64,000 nt of DNA. Origin: Hoplostethus atlanticus. Its lineage: Eukaryota > Chordata > Actinopteri > Trachichthyiformes > Trachichthyidae. The DNA is taken from assembly GCA_034670405.1 (NCBI GenBank), contig JAXDDX010000004.1, positions 9,821,501 to 9,885,500 of the forward strand, given 5' to 3'. Of this stretch, positions 27,089 through 39,882 are shown piece after piece. The notes below the pieces were generated by a model that saw only the letters and a program-made list of their open reading frames with translations, ran no database searches and was not told the origin of the DNA. Numbering within the stretch: position 1 is the first letter of the stretch; each line of letters begins with the position of its first letter. The translations under genes were made by a program, and so were the position numbers.

Positions 27089-28236
27089 ATGGTCAGCGTC
27101 CGGGCTATTCTCCTCGCCGCCACGTGCTGCTGCGCGTATTTGTGGGTTGCTTGCGGAGAAGACTCGTCCTTCGAGACGCGCTCTTTGGATTTCCCAATGA
27201 AAACTCAAGAAGAGAAGGATCTGGTAAGGACTAGGAGATGTTTAGGGGGTATAGGTGTGAAAGGGGACAATAGATTGAATAAAAGCTGTTGGTGCTGTAC
27301 TGGAAAGTTGATACAATATTTGAGCTATTTCATTCCAAGATAAGATATTCACCCTTTGAAAAAAAGTAACACCCAGTCTTAGAAAATGATTGAAAGGACA
27401 AAAATTAACACTTATACTCACTGAATCCTTCTATATTCTATAGAGACACTAATTCATAAACTTAGAATGTTTTTCTCCCCAAATAGGTTTATTTTATTTT
27501 GAAAAGGAACTCTCTACTTATTTATTGTCTCTTATTTATTCAGCATCGTATCTTTGACAGTTTGCTCTTTTAAATCTTTTTCCCTATGCAGATTGAAGCT
27601 TTGCAAGAAGTTCTGGAGAAGCTGAGGAAGAAAGAGATGCCCTCAGAGAAAAAACTAGGCTGGCTTCCTTCGGTGAGGACAAACTAGAAATTATAGAACA
27701 GTTTGTTTTAAATGTAAAAAGTCTTTGATTTATTTCTCTCCAAACAAGGGTGCGTTTTCAGGACAGGCAAGGTTACTTTATCAGCAACGTTTGTGAATAT
27801 TCTTGTATTAGATTTAGAATATCTGAAAACAGGCCTTCTAGGATTTTTGAAATGGGATTTGTAATTGCTCAAAACCAGACAAAGTGTTTAGGAAACGGTA
27901 TAGGGTAGGATAGGTTAAGGTACCGTTACTAATTACCGTTGATGTCAAAATGTGTGGCAGGTCATCTAATTGAAGCCATTACCATTTCCTCATAAGAAAC
28001 TCTGAGTGTTCCCGCCAGCACCCTAATAATGATAGTATATAATCACAGGTGTTTGATTCTGAAAATGTTTCTACTACCTCAAAATACGTATGTTAACACA
28101 TTTATGTTTTTTTTTTTTATCATTTCAGTGTGACGCAGGGGAGCAGTGCGCCGTGCGTAAAGGTGCGCGTATTGGCACACTGTGCAGCTGCCCGCGGGGG
28201 ACGTCCTGTAACTTTTATGTGCTCAAATGTCTGTGA
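27089..28236 (+). CDS. cart: CART (cocaine- and amphetamine-regulated transcript) neuropeptide precursor
   Basis: Three exons, 27089-27223, 27592-27672 and 28129-28236, encode 107 residues with all joins in phase 0, the same exon plan as mammalian CARTPT. Residues 1-24 are a signal peptide ([20 protein letters not shown]). [14 protein letters not shown] is the conserved pro-region. Two basic cleavage sites remain: RKK before EMPSEKK, and EKK before LGWLPS. They would release peptides of 48 and 41 residues, the sizes of human CART I and II. The C-terminal knot [16 protein letters not shown] ... CNFYVLKCL keeps all six cysteines; the usual LCDCPRG reads LCSCPRG here. CART is a secreted anorexigenic neuropeptide of brain, gut and pituitary. 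Fish carry several cart paralogues, so the exact number is not assigned. Polyadenylation signals AATAAA are at 28363 and 28394. Confidence 0.96.
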
Positions 28237-28462
28237 AAGAAGAAAGAAAAACGGAAGAACGTCAAAACACAAGAGAGCATTTAGGATTGTGCAGTGACAC
28301 GAACACATTATATGAGATTTGACAGGGCGGGCTACTGATGCTGTCATTTTCTTTTAAAAAACAATAAAAAAGCGAACTGTGTAACATGTGATTAATAAAG
28401 GACGTGTTTCTTTTTAAAATTGGATTGGGATTTCTGAATTTAGAATAGAGTCTTCTCTTTGT

Positions 28463-28464
28463 GC

Positions 28465-28526
<62 letters not shown>
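28463..28526. repeat. (GT)n(GA)n microsatellite
   Basis: Compound GT then GA tract between the cart polyadenylation sites and the map1s first exon. Confidence 0.95.
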
Positions 28527-28528
<2 letters not shown>

Positions 28529-28725
28529 CATGTCGCATCTCATACATGTTGCAGAAATGTAAACAGATGGAAAAATATATATATTTCTAAATGACTAGCA
28601 CCAATAATTCAACCACTTCACACACACCGCTGCACAGTTCCAGCGCACCGTAGCTGTCATCTCTCTATAATAAAAGGCGCTGTGGGGCTTTTCAATGACA
28701 TCATATGCAAGTACAAGTTTCCAAC

Positions 28726-29802
28726 ATGGCGTCCAGCCGGGTGCTGGAGAGGGAGGTCCAGGAGGAGCCAAGGCGTGTTGTGGCCACAAACCTCGACTTC
28801 TGCGACCGCAAATATTCTCTGCTTATCATCATCGGACGGATCAGTCAGCCTAGCCAGGCGGGACAAGTCAGCGAGGAGATTGAACGAGGTATGTTTATCA
28901 CAAAGCGCTGCCTTGGTTTGGTTATTCGGAGAATTCAGATGAATCATAAATTCCGATCTGGGACCAGCGAATCGCACCCCCGATTCTCGTCGTATTAATT
29001 ATCATGGAAGATGCTAAACTGACCTGGTGCCAGTGTTTATGCGATTTCATCCACCCAGTGACGAGGCTGCGTCAACTGGAGATGCTCCCCCATCAGCATC
29101 ACCCATTCCTCTAGGCACATTATAGTTAAAAGCAGTCTACAGCGTGTAGTTTATCTCTCTGTCCTCTCAGCTATTTGTCGTTATGTAATGACCACCTTCT
29201 GGGAAATGTTGCCGGACATATATTGACAGTCATCCCACTTGTAAACGATATGCGATTAGCCTCTGTGTATTTATTTACAGGCGTATCTGTAGTTACATAG
29301 AAATCAATATTAGTATATGGCATGCTACAATAATGCATTACAGTCTGTCTCTCACTGTGTGACTGTCTGGCTCCCTGTGAAGCTATAAGAGAGATCTAAA
29401 TGGGTGATAGACACATAGACATATATAGATGGGGAAAGAGAGAGAGACGCACCATGTGACCATGTCTCTTGTGTCTCCAGGTATACGCTCATGGGATGTG
29501 AACCTCATATCCTGTAACCTGAACCTGTATCTCCAAGAATTCCTCTCTCATCACACTGTCTCATTCAAGGCAGCAGGTAAGCCGTGTGAAATAGTGTGTT
29601 TGTTCGAGAGCCTGAAACTCTTTGACCCTATTTTGTGCAGAAAGGCTGGTCCCCATGGCAACCTGCTAGGTCAGCCTGTCTAGGGTCCATAGGAAAGAAA
29701 GGAAGGAAGGAAGGAAGGAAAGTGGAGGAGTGGTCCGTTGATTGTTAAATATGGGTGAGCCCTTAACAATAGAGACCTACAACAAAGCTATGCCAGCTCT
29801 GT

Positions 29803-29857
<55 letters not shown>

Positions 29858-30725
29858 TGTGTGGATGTATACATGGGTTATCATATGGTGTTTTGGTGTA
29901 CCAGGCCAAGGATGACCAGCTATAAGGAAAATGGTAACAAGGCAGCTAAACGTCAGAGCCATGCAGTGATATTACAGCCGAGCTGCTGACGAATGCACAC
30001 TGACTAGGAAACAGAAATAGCTTTACTTGAGGAGCACAAAATGGTAGCCAGGGAGCCTGTCTGCATGTAGCAAGTCCCATTGTAGTGGATTCTGTTTTGA
30101 TATGTCGTGCTTGGCAGTCAACTTGAGTTGGCTAGGCACATACAGTTTAAGGATTGTCATATTAAGGGTTTTGTTATTATTTAGTGAGAGAGGGAGGGAA
30201 AGAGAAAGAGAGAGAGACATGAAAGACTTGTGTGTTGAATCACAAAATATGTTGCTTCAACACATGCATGCCACAATGTCACACAGGGCCGACTCAAAAG
30301 CATAATGCTAGGGAAAATGTCATTCATTGCTTTACCATTGTGGAATAGCAATTGTTTTTGCTTCCTTTTTGTACTTTTTTTGTTTTGAAATAGAGATTTC
30401 TTTGGCTGGCTTTTCTAGTGTGGCGTCATAATGGGCTGCTCAGACATTAATCCAGTTCCCCTCAAACTGGATTTGCACTGCAGATTGAATACATTTGGCA
30501 CCTCAGTCTTAGACAGTCTCTGATTCAGCTGTTCCACCCCTCTTCCTTCCTTTTTCCCTTAGTGAGTCAGTCACTGGCCTCATCTCATTTTGCTTCCTCA
30601 CTGTGTCTCTTTCTGTTCTCTTTTCAGTTCCCCTCCTATTTTCTTCTGCCTTCTCCCTCACTGGTTGGATCTGTCTGTTATTTCCTAATTCCCTCAGCTG
30701 TGACCTTCTCCATCTCTGTTTGCTT

Positions 30726-30779
<54 letters not shown>

Positions 30780-31750
30780 ATCCTCTTCCTCTGCCTTTCT
30801 TTCTGCCTCCTCAGGGCAGAAGTGTCTGCGCCACAGTACCAGAGTGTTGGACACTCAGGTGCTGATCAGTCCGTCTCAGGAACAGGTCCACTCAGAGGTG
30901 AGGGTTTAAAGACTGGTCCTTTAAAGGGATACACCAAGCTTTTGGGGAGATTATTGATCATTGATCAATTTGCCAGTTAAATGTTGAGAACCTAGTCATC
31001 CTTGTGTCCCTGGTAGATTGTTTTCTCTGGTGCTCCATGCTAACTCTTTAGCATACAACATAGCATAGTGATAGTAGGCGACTAGCATTATCTCCAAAGT
31101 AAGAGCACTGACCTTTTAGTAATAAAAACATGTTAGTGGTTTTTATTATAAGGCCTGTAGATTCATATGCAGCCTGGTTTATTTTTGGAAATATTTCAGG
31201 CGAGCAACCATTCATCCACTGTGCTAGTCAGCTATGATCACTCAGCATAGTGTATGCTAAAGTGTTAGCATGGAGTACCGGAGGAAACAATGGATGATTT
31301 TACTGTCTATGTTCATCATCATCACTTAACAGGTAACTCAACCAATGGGCCAATCTTTCAAAAACATGGTCAGGTCCCCAGATGGTACTGATCAAGTATC
31401 AATATGCTTGAAAGAACCTGGGAGCCAGAACAGGCTATTTTTAATTTGTGCCCCTGGCTGAAAATCCCTCTTAGAACCACCACTGACCCCAACTCTACTG
31501 TTTTTACTTTTACTGTTTCCTCTTTGTTTTGTCAGGTATTTGTCTGGTTCTCTCTCTTTTCTCTCTTGCACTTTATTTTTCTCTCTCCTGCAGTTTTCCC
31601 CCCTTCACTTGTGACTGTCATGGATTAAAATGACATTAAGAAACAACATTTAAAAAAAATCAATCATGAAAACTCAGTTTATTTTATTAGCCTAGATGAG
31701 GCACTGCCTACCCTGCCCACACATCACTGCTTTCTCTCTCTATCTGTCTA

Positions 31751-31781
<31 letters not shown>

Positions 31782-34700
31782 TGTGCTCTCTGCCAGGTGT
31801 TTGGTCTGCTATCCAGGGAATCGGCTCATAAGTTGCTGGTCTTGGCCGGCCAGAGTGTGGAGGAAAGCGGAGACCTACTGTTTCACAGAGGACAGTTCTC
31901 GCCGCACCAACTGAAACGCATACTCACAGAGCAGGTAGGACAATTTCCCTGGCTCTTGTTTCTTTGCCTACCACTGCTCTATCATATGTAATGGGAAACA
32001 ACATATTTATATACTCTTGTCCTCCTCTCCTAAGTTCAAAGATCAAGAGAACACTGTCTCCTCACTCCCATCCTCCAAGCTCAGTCTGACCCTGAGCTGT
32101 CCAAACATCGGCCAGTGGAGGAAGACCCTCTTGGGAAACCAGCCCTTCCAGGGGCCTTTCACACTCCACATCAATCCCCCAGAGGTGCTGCCTGCCATGG
32201 AGGCCCTGGGGGACTTCACCTCTCTCGTCTCTGGTTCCCTCTGCCCCCTATCCCCCTTCGACCTTCTCCCACCTCCTGGTACAGTGGGTTTTCTCAAGCT
32301 CTCCCGTCCCTGCTGCTACGTGTTCCCTGCCGGCCGCGGCGATTGCGCCTTCTTTGCCGTAAACGGGTTCACGGTGCTGGTGGACGGCGGGTCGGACTCT
32401 CAGGCCTGTTTCTGGAAGCTGGTACGCCACCTGGACCGGGTTGATGCGGTTTTGTTGACCCACATCGGGACGGAGAACCTCCCTGGCGTCAACACGTTCC
32501 TGGAGAGGAAGGTGGCTGAGTTGGAGATAGACTCAGATGTCAAAGGTAACAACAGGGATGGTGATAATGACGTTGCTGGTGATGCTGAGGAAGATGTCAT
32601 GAGATTGAAATTTATTTCTTCTTCCTCTGTCTATTTTTGTTCTTTGTCTCATCAGATGACTTGTCTAAGAGGCTCATATCCCCAGAGCTTGGAGTTGTGT
32701 TCTTTAACGCCCCTAGCAGGCTGCAGGTGGAACAACAGCCACGTGAGTCATTCATCAATTAAGGGTATAAGTAAAGAAGGTATAATTTATGGTAGCACCA
32801 TTAATTTAACAAGGGATGATTTTGGGTGAGATGGCATCCCTCTTGTTAACCAGACTCATCTATTTTATCCCACTACTCAATTATAGATTTTAGAGGAAAA
32901 GTAAGGGATTTTACTTTCCCCTCTATTGGCCTTTTAATGAATAAATCCCTGTTTATGGGGTAATTGTGTGAAGACCCAAACTGTTTTGTTAAAAGTAAAA
33001 CCAAAGTAACATGAGAGTCATAGAAATAATAAACATAAGACCAAGTAACCTTAATGAATGCAATAGTAAAGCAATCATGCGTCTCCTCTCAGGTGTGGAC
33101 AATGTCCTGAAGAGCACAGACCAGGCGACTCTAACCATACAGTTGTTAAACAAGTTAGAAATCAGACCACAGCCAATGTTCCGACCAGGCGGGGTCCCCA
33201 TCGAGCCGCTAACCCTGTTCCAGAAGATGGGGGTGGGACAGTTGGAGTTGTACATCCTCACCCCAGGCAAAAACAGCCAGGAGTACCAGACACTCATGCA
33301 AAATTGGCCTGACAACATGTCCTCAACATCCCAATCCCCGACTCTTCCCTCTCACTGCCCTAGCCTCGGTGTGTGCCCTGCTTGTGTGGCACCCAGCCTG
33401 CCCCCAAGAGAAGGTGGTCAGGGTGCTGTTCCCTGGCGTTACCCCACAGGTGAAGGTACTGGAGGGGCTGGAGAAGCTGAGGGGGCTGGCCTTCCTCCAG
33501 AAGCCCACGGTGACCACCGGAGAGCTGGAGGGGACTGGGGGAACACAGGCAGGCCAAGAGAACAGAGAGCCAGGACAGTGGCAAGTCACTAGGGAAGGAG
33601 ACAACACCCAGACTAGGGAAAGAAGAGGGGTTAGAGAGGAGGGAAAGGAGAAAGGAAAAGTGGTGAATGGTACTGGTATGAAAGAGGAGGGGAAGAGAGA
33701 TGTTGATAAAACCAAAATCAAAGAGATAGGCGTAAAGCAAAAAGCAGCACCGTCTGACAAGAATACTGCAAAGAAAGGAGGAGGGAAGGATGTAAAGAAG
33801 GAGGAGAAGACTGGGAAGAGAGAGGAGAACGGTCCAAAAAGAAAAGAGCAAGTGAAAAAGGAAGGTCTGCCGTCCAAACCAAAGAATGAAATTAAAACCA
33901 AGCCTAAAAAGGAAGCAAAAAATGACTCTAAAACAGGGGGGAATAAAACAAGAAACCCATCAGGAAAGGAGACGAAGACTGACTCTAATTTAGATGCCAA
34001 GAAGGCCCATATGAATAGTGAGCTGCAAAATAACCACTCGGCAAACTCCAACACAGGGACTTTGCCAAAAACACTAGAACCTGAGGGTCCTGATAAGGAG
34101 CAACGGAATCCAAAAATGGAGACTGAAGAGAACCCCTGCGGCTCCAAAATGTCTACCCCCGAGGACATGACAGTCGATTTTCTCAGGCTGAGGGAGGAAA
34201 CTGAAAGAGAAGAGGCACAGGTGAAAACAGCAGATAAAGGAAAGGAGAAAAGCGGCGAGTCGGGAAATGAAAGGAGCCTTGGAGGTCTAGGTAAAGAGAC
34301 AGATAAGGTTGCAGAGACCCTAGGGGAGGAAGCCGAGGGTGGAGCAGGGATGATGGAAGAAGACCGCGGTGATAATGGGAGACATGAGAGGGCCGGGACC
34401 GGAGACAAAGCTGATGTAGACCTGCTGACAAGCGGTGGGCGTGCGACGGTAGACCAGCCGGAAACCGCTGACAAACCAGAAAAGCCCTCCAAAGTTGCAG
34501 GCTTTCCATCTCCTTTGAACAAGCTCCCAAAGAGTGAACGCACGGCCCAGCTAGACCTGACCCCAACTGAATACACTCTCCTGGACGGGGCTTTGAAAAA
34601 CAGCCCTCCCTCTCGATCCTCTTCAGAGAACCGGGCCCCTCTCAGTCCTGACGAGGAGACTGTAGAGCCCGCCTCCCCTGACTCCCGGCCCAACAGCGCA

Positions 34701-37315
34701 GGCCACACACCCTACTGTCTGTCCCCAGATGACGTGTGGTGCAACAGGGACACTCTCAGCAGGCTGCAGGCCCAGATAGGTGCTACCGATGCCGCCCTAC
34801 CACCTGGGTCCTTCAGGCAAAGTGAGGGGCAGCTATGTGATCCCAAAAGCACTCTGGAGAGCCACACCACATCAAACCCCAGAGAAAAGCACTTAGGTTT
34901 CCTGTCTCTGGGTTCATTTAAAGAAGGTGGCTCTGACCCCTCTCCCTCCGTCGCTACCACCACCACTACACACTCCATGCCAGCTGAGGTGAGCTCCCCC
35001 CAGTCCACAGAAGTGGATGAATCCCTGTCCATGTCTTTTGAACAGGGCCCAGCCTATGTGAGCCAGAGAGAGGGGGATGACAGTATTCATCACTCTAACG
35101 GCAGCCATTTTGTGGAGTGTGATTTCAGAGTGGGGATGTCTTTACCACTGAAGAAGCCTCCCAGATCCCTGGGGCAGGGTTCGGAGATGGGGCGGCCACC
35201 AGGTCCTAACAGCCTCCATTTTGAGTCAGCGGCTCACGACGTGGACCTATGTCTAGTTTCGCCCTGCGAGTTCAAGCATTTCAAACCGCCCGACTCTAGT
35301 TCAGGTACCAGCGACCCCTCCAGAGGAGCCTTGGGTCCACATCACCATGGCAACAACAACAACAACAACCCCGGGGATACATCAGCCAGCGAATCAAACG
35401 CCCCCCTCTGCACAGAGGACTGCCCGTCCACCACAGCCGACGGAGCGCTGGACTCAGATGAGGAAGAGTCGTGTAGCGAACCCACTAACTCCCTCCACGA
35501 CTATCCCACCTGTCAGTCTCTCCCCCCAGACCCTCTTCCAGCCCCCCTTAGGGATAGTCCCCCTCTGCCCCCACAGCCAGACTCCTCTATGCCCATTCCT
35601 CAGTCTGACTCTGATGCTCATGGGAAGGGAGCAAAAGCCGGCGGCATACGAGGGAAAAGAACGCCAGGGGTGAGTTGACTCTCTCATATACAAAGTATGA
35701 GTTCACATACTCTCTAGCATCAAACTCTTAGTGTTCAGTCTTGATCAGAGCTGAAGAGTGTCAGCTATTTGAGGAAATTGACACTTACTTGCTGGTATAA
35801 AGCACATGATGAGTTTTTGTTATATTTGAGGGTTGAATTATTATCCTTATCCTGTTTTAAGTGCTGGCTTGATAGAAATCTAACGTAGAACCCACAAAGT
35901 CTTCAAAACAACTTTTATTTAATAGGAGGCGTTAAATAAAAAGTTAGGTTTTGGAGCATAGTGCTGTTGGTTCTAGGTTTGAGTTCACATTGTGTGAGAC
36001 TCTACTCGTCCTTTACCAGGTTTTTGAGGGCTCCCAAAGATCAGGCTCCACGCAGACAGGGAAAAGCAGGACGGGGGGGCAAAGTGGAGGCATGAAGGGG
36101 GGCAGAGATAATCACCCTTCCACTCGGACCTCTTCCTCCAGCACCCGGACAGCACCGGCCAAATCTTCACCCGGCCCAGGTAAGAGCTGTACACTAAAAT
36201 GTATTTCTTTGGTATATTTTTCTCTCTTTTCTTTACTTTACATTAAAGTAAATTTAAATGTGTGGACCTTCAGTGAAATCCACCAAGAGCTCCCGAGTCT
36301 CCTCTCCCCTTCTCTGCTAGGCTCTAAGTCTAGTTCGGTGGGTGAAGTCAGTGTGTACGTGGACCTGGCCTACATTCCCTCTGGAGCCTCCTCTCCATCT
36401 GTCAATGTGGATTTCTTCAGATGTGTTCGCGCTTCCTGTTACATCATCAGTGGGGACAGCCCAGAGAGGGAGGAGCTTATGAGGCATACGCTGGATGCAC
36501 TATTAGATGGCAAGATATCCTGGCCTGACCCCATGCAGGTAGAAACACGCACAATTCGATTTCCACCCAATAACATGTATATTACATGACATGCTAGGCT
36601 TTTAGCAGGTTATCTAGAGTAATTTATAAAGAGTGCAGCAGTAGAATGAGTTTGAATTTGAGCTTAAATTCCCAGATTGCCAACAAGCAAGCAAATGTAC
36701 ACACAAGCAACACTATCAGCCTCTCTCAACCAACTCCCTCAACCTAATGCACTTCTCCCTCATAGCAAATCACAGTGTAATAACTGTTTTTATCAGATTA
36801 TGTGCAGTTATTGGGGACAATAACTGGGTGAGGACTATGGATTGGGATATCTGATGAGGACGATATAATTAAAGACCAACATTTTAAATGTAATGTCTCA
36901 GATACCACTGGATTTTGATGAAAATGAGGGATGATGCATCCTGGCATTGTTGTTCTGGCATTTAAAAACACACACTGATTGACACCCACTCTCACACACC
37001 TGCCTTTCTTCTAACATCCAGGCCAGGTTTATACAAAGGCGCTCACCCTTGTTTAATAGCACATCATGTCCTCGCTAATGGTGCTTCCTGTTTTCTTGCT
37101 CTCCTTCCCTGTCCTCTTTCTCCTTCTCCGTTCTTCTATCCTCCGCTCTGTTTCTCTAGGTGACGGTGATCCCCACCTTTGACTCGCCGTCGATGCAGGA
37201 GTGGTACCAGCAGACCCTGGACAAACAGAAGGAGCTGAGCATCACCGTCCTGGGCTCCAACAGCACCGTGGCCATGCAGGACGAAACCTTCCCTGCCTGC
37301 AAAATAGAGTTCTAA
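28726..37315 (+). CDS. map1s: Microtubule-associated protein 1S, with one apparent frameshift
   Basis: Ten exons: 28726-28888, 29481-29576, 30815-30897, 31797-31934, 32035-32545, 32656-32742, 33093-35669, 36020-36179, 36321-36538 and 37160-37315. The N-terminal part has the MAP1 signatures GIRSWDVNLISCNLNLYLQE, FFAVNGFTVLVDGGS, FWKLVRHLDRVDAVLLTH and GVGQLELYIL. The big exon continues ASVCALLVWHPACPQEKVVR, a Lys/Glu-rich zone similar to MAP1 microtubule-binding repeats, then STEVDESLSMSFEQ and HDVDLCLVSPCEF. The light-chain end is VYVDLAYIPSGAS to ITVLGSNSTVAMQDETFPAC. In exon 7 the frame of NSQEYQTLMQNWPDN does not continue into ALLVWHPA; one extra base near 33315-33330 explains it, and the total then divides by three (1395 residues). 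MAP1S is smaller than MAP1A/B, binds microtubules and links them to mitochondria and autophagosomes. Human MAP1S is about 1060 residues; the surplus lies in the middle region. Confidence 0.94.
29697..29720. repeat. (AAGG)n microsatellite
   Basis: Six AAGG units in map1s intron 2. Confidence 0.85.
29803..29856. repeat. (GT)n microsatellite
   Basis: About 25 GT units in map1s intron 2. It explains long VCVCVC and HTHTHT frames on both strands. Confidence 0.95.
30735..30778. repeat. (CT)n microsatellite before map1s exon 3
   Basis: A CT tract ends shortly before the acceptor at 30815; it forms part of a long pyrimidine stretch from about 30540. Confidence 0.9.
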
Positions 37316-39262
37316 GACAGGCTGGGAAATACAGAGTTGGAGTTGACAGGGGTGAATCTGAGTTGGAGGGAAATTAGGGAGGTGTGTGTGTGTGTGAGAG
37401 AGAGGAAAAAGAGAGAGTTAGGGCTTTCTAACCAGTACTGCATATCACAGAATTGAGATTGAACTGTGATAGCAATGGTCTGTGCTGTGTTTCAGGGCCC
37501 TTGTAAACCACAGATTTCATCATCTCCCCGTTCTGCTGCTTTTAGTGCATCTCCTACCAGTCCAGCTGAATGAAAGCAGTAAACAAATTATTGAAACATC
37601 TGTCATATTTATTTTATTTGATAAAATTAGACTTGTGCGAGAATCCTACACATGGTACCATCCATGAAATCACAGTCACAGTGTATGGTCAATGTTTGGT
37701 GTAAGCACTGTAAGCAGACGTGAGGTGAGGTGTGTGCTGCGTATCGCTCCCACTTTCCAGAGTGGGTTCATTGTCGACCACGACATCTATATTGAGTAAA
37801 CAGACCAAAATATTCTCACCAGACATGATGACTGTCAACTGTTAGTGAGAGATAATTTCCTGCTGATTACTGAATCTGAATGTGCAATATCAAATCTATC
37901 AAGTTACTTTAAATCGTAGTTACTTTAAAATAGTAGACAATGAATGCTTTTGTATAAATAGGCGATTGCTTGTTAGCTTACTCAGAAACATGTTTAAAGG
38001 GAGATCCTTTATTTTGATTGTGGATATTATCAATATAATCACGCACATTATAGACACAAATGTTTTGCAGCATGAAATAACGGTTTAGTCATAGAGGTTG
38101 ATAATCACAGCTAGTCAAATTGTAGTCTGTAAATAAGAACAAATTCTCTATTGAACTTCATATTCAACATATTTTGGAAGCAAAGTAATCCAAAAGTAAC
38201 CGAAATTAATCACATTATATTGTAATCCAATGGATTACACCAGTAGTTTAAGACATTAGACATCAGTAATCTGTAATGGATTACATTTAGATAGTAATCT
38301 CTCGAGCCCCGTCTAGTCATAGGTTTTCTTTTTTGTTTGCATATGACTATCAGTGTCCCCTCACTTCCTCGCTGTCCCAGTCCCGAGAATGGATGTAATG
38401 CTTTAAGTCTAGGACTGTCTGTGTTGCTGTTTTGCCTTTAAATAGGAGTTAGTTCACACGGATGTGAATGTGACATATTTCCTCAACACCAAAGCACGAG
38501 ATCACAGACAAGGACACACAGCTGTCCAGTTTCTGCTGACCCCAAAATACAGAAAGAGAAGAGTTCTATTCCAAAATACTATTTGGAATCATTTTTGAAC
38601 ACAACAACTACTTGAATTTTATCATTCAGCATCTCCAAAATAAAGAGGACCTGTTGGATTATATAAGGAGGCGTTGTAATTTTGTCAAACAAACTTGTGT
38701 TAACTTCTATCCTTGAAAAGCCCCATCCCAATTTGGTTATCTTTGTGCAATCAATAATTTGGTAGCTGTCACAGATTCAAACGGTGTAGCTTGGAATGGA
38801 ACTCTTCAAATATAGCTGTTCCCAAGTCAGTTTCAATACAACCCTGATGATTCCCAAGAAATAGTTTGTCTGTTTATCATACTGCAAAACGCTGCCAGAT
38901 TAAATGTGTTATGACGGGAGCTTTGAACTAGATCTGTTATCGTGGCCAATGATTACTTTGAGCCCCTCAGTAACCAAGTGAATTTCAGCTAGGTGTGTGT
39001 CATGCATGTAAAAAAAAAATATCTGTATGTAGTTTCATTCATGATATTCATGAGGACCGAGAGAGAAAGAATGATAACCTACAGAGAAAGCACTGTGAGG
39101 GGGCGGAGGCAGAGTGGGGCGGGACATTACTGCTAGGATTTAGACTGAGAGGACCGACAACATTTCACCTTTCACTTTGTATATTGTGTGTAAGTATATG
39201 ACAATGTTGAAATGTATGGGTTGTGGGGGTCATGTATTAAATAAAGAATGTGCATCACCACT
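37316..39262 (+). other. Probable map1s 3' UTR
   Basis: No new gene is seen. An AATAAA at 39240-39245 is the best polyadenylation signal, giving a 3' UTR of about 1.9 kb. The segment 38995-39201 has an open frame of 68 codons with no recognisable features. Confidence 0.55.
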
Positions 39263-39802
39263 GTATTATGTCAGTTAAGGTCATGCAGATGTGTTTCTCC
39301 AGCATCAGTGGCACTTGCTCTTAGAAAATGATTGTTAACACACAAAACAAACTATGACATTTTTCAAAGGATCATAAGTAACCTACGTCCTTGGTTTACA
39401 AAACAATATCAGATTTCCAGGATGGATTATAGATATTGAATTATGAACTTCATGTATTGCCCCAAAATGGATGCCATCTAGCCTCTAGAAACAAATCTCT
39501 ATCTTTTCTTTTCAATTAATGTACATTTGAAATCAGACAAAATCCGACATGACAAAGGACAGCCTGATGAAATTAGTTTCCACTGTGCCACACATCTAGT
39601 GATAAAAACTTAGCAGTCAAATCCATTCTTAAGGTTGCCTAGGTCCACATTTTAAACCAAGCAGGCCATAGCATGCAGAGACTAAAACAAAATGAACAAA
39701 ATGAGGGTTTTTTCAGGCACATGATCAGGCCTATGGTCTATGATGGCCATGTTTCCTAAAACGTCATGAATGTGAAACCACACAAACGTCTCTGTGCTAG
39801 GC

Positions 39803-39818
39803 ACTTTCACTTTCGACT
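39803..39818. promoter_or_regulatory. Interferon-stimulated response element (ISRE) upstream of IFI44-like gene
   Basis: ACTTTCACTTTCGACT is two GAAA half-sites in reverse orientation, GAAAGTGAAAGT on the minus strand, close to the ISRE/IRF consensus. About 65 nt downstream is a strong donor, CTGCAG then GTGAGT (exon end 39882), that fits the 5' UTR exon of the IFI44-like gene. Confidence 0.7.
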
Positions 39819-39834
39819 TTATTTCATACACGCA

Positions 39835-39882
39835 AAACCACAGTAACCCGTTCTTCAATCTGGAGTAAGACTTCTGCTGCAG
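39835..39882 (+). other. Probable non-coding first exon of the IFI44-like gene
   Basis: The exon end is set by CTTCTGCTGCAG then GTGAGT. The matching acceptor, CTTGTCTCAG at 41121-41130, lies 28 nt before the ATG at 41159. The exon start is a guess, placed after the ISRE. The 1.25-kb intron between holds a TAA/TTA repeat pair at about 40682-40756 and no exon. Confidence 0.55.

Noticed and set aside
33270-33362. Small intron explaining the map1s frame change
   Set aside because: Available GT donors keep the wrong frame; the only phase-compatible choice is a GC donor that would remove conserved residues.
33323-34708. 461-codon open frame on the minus strand
   Set aside because: It is antisense to the map1s large exon. 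Its Ser/Phe/Leu-rich translation is what the Lys/Glu-rich sense strand gives in reverse.
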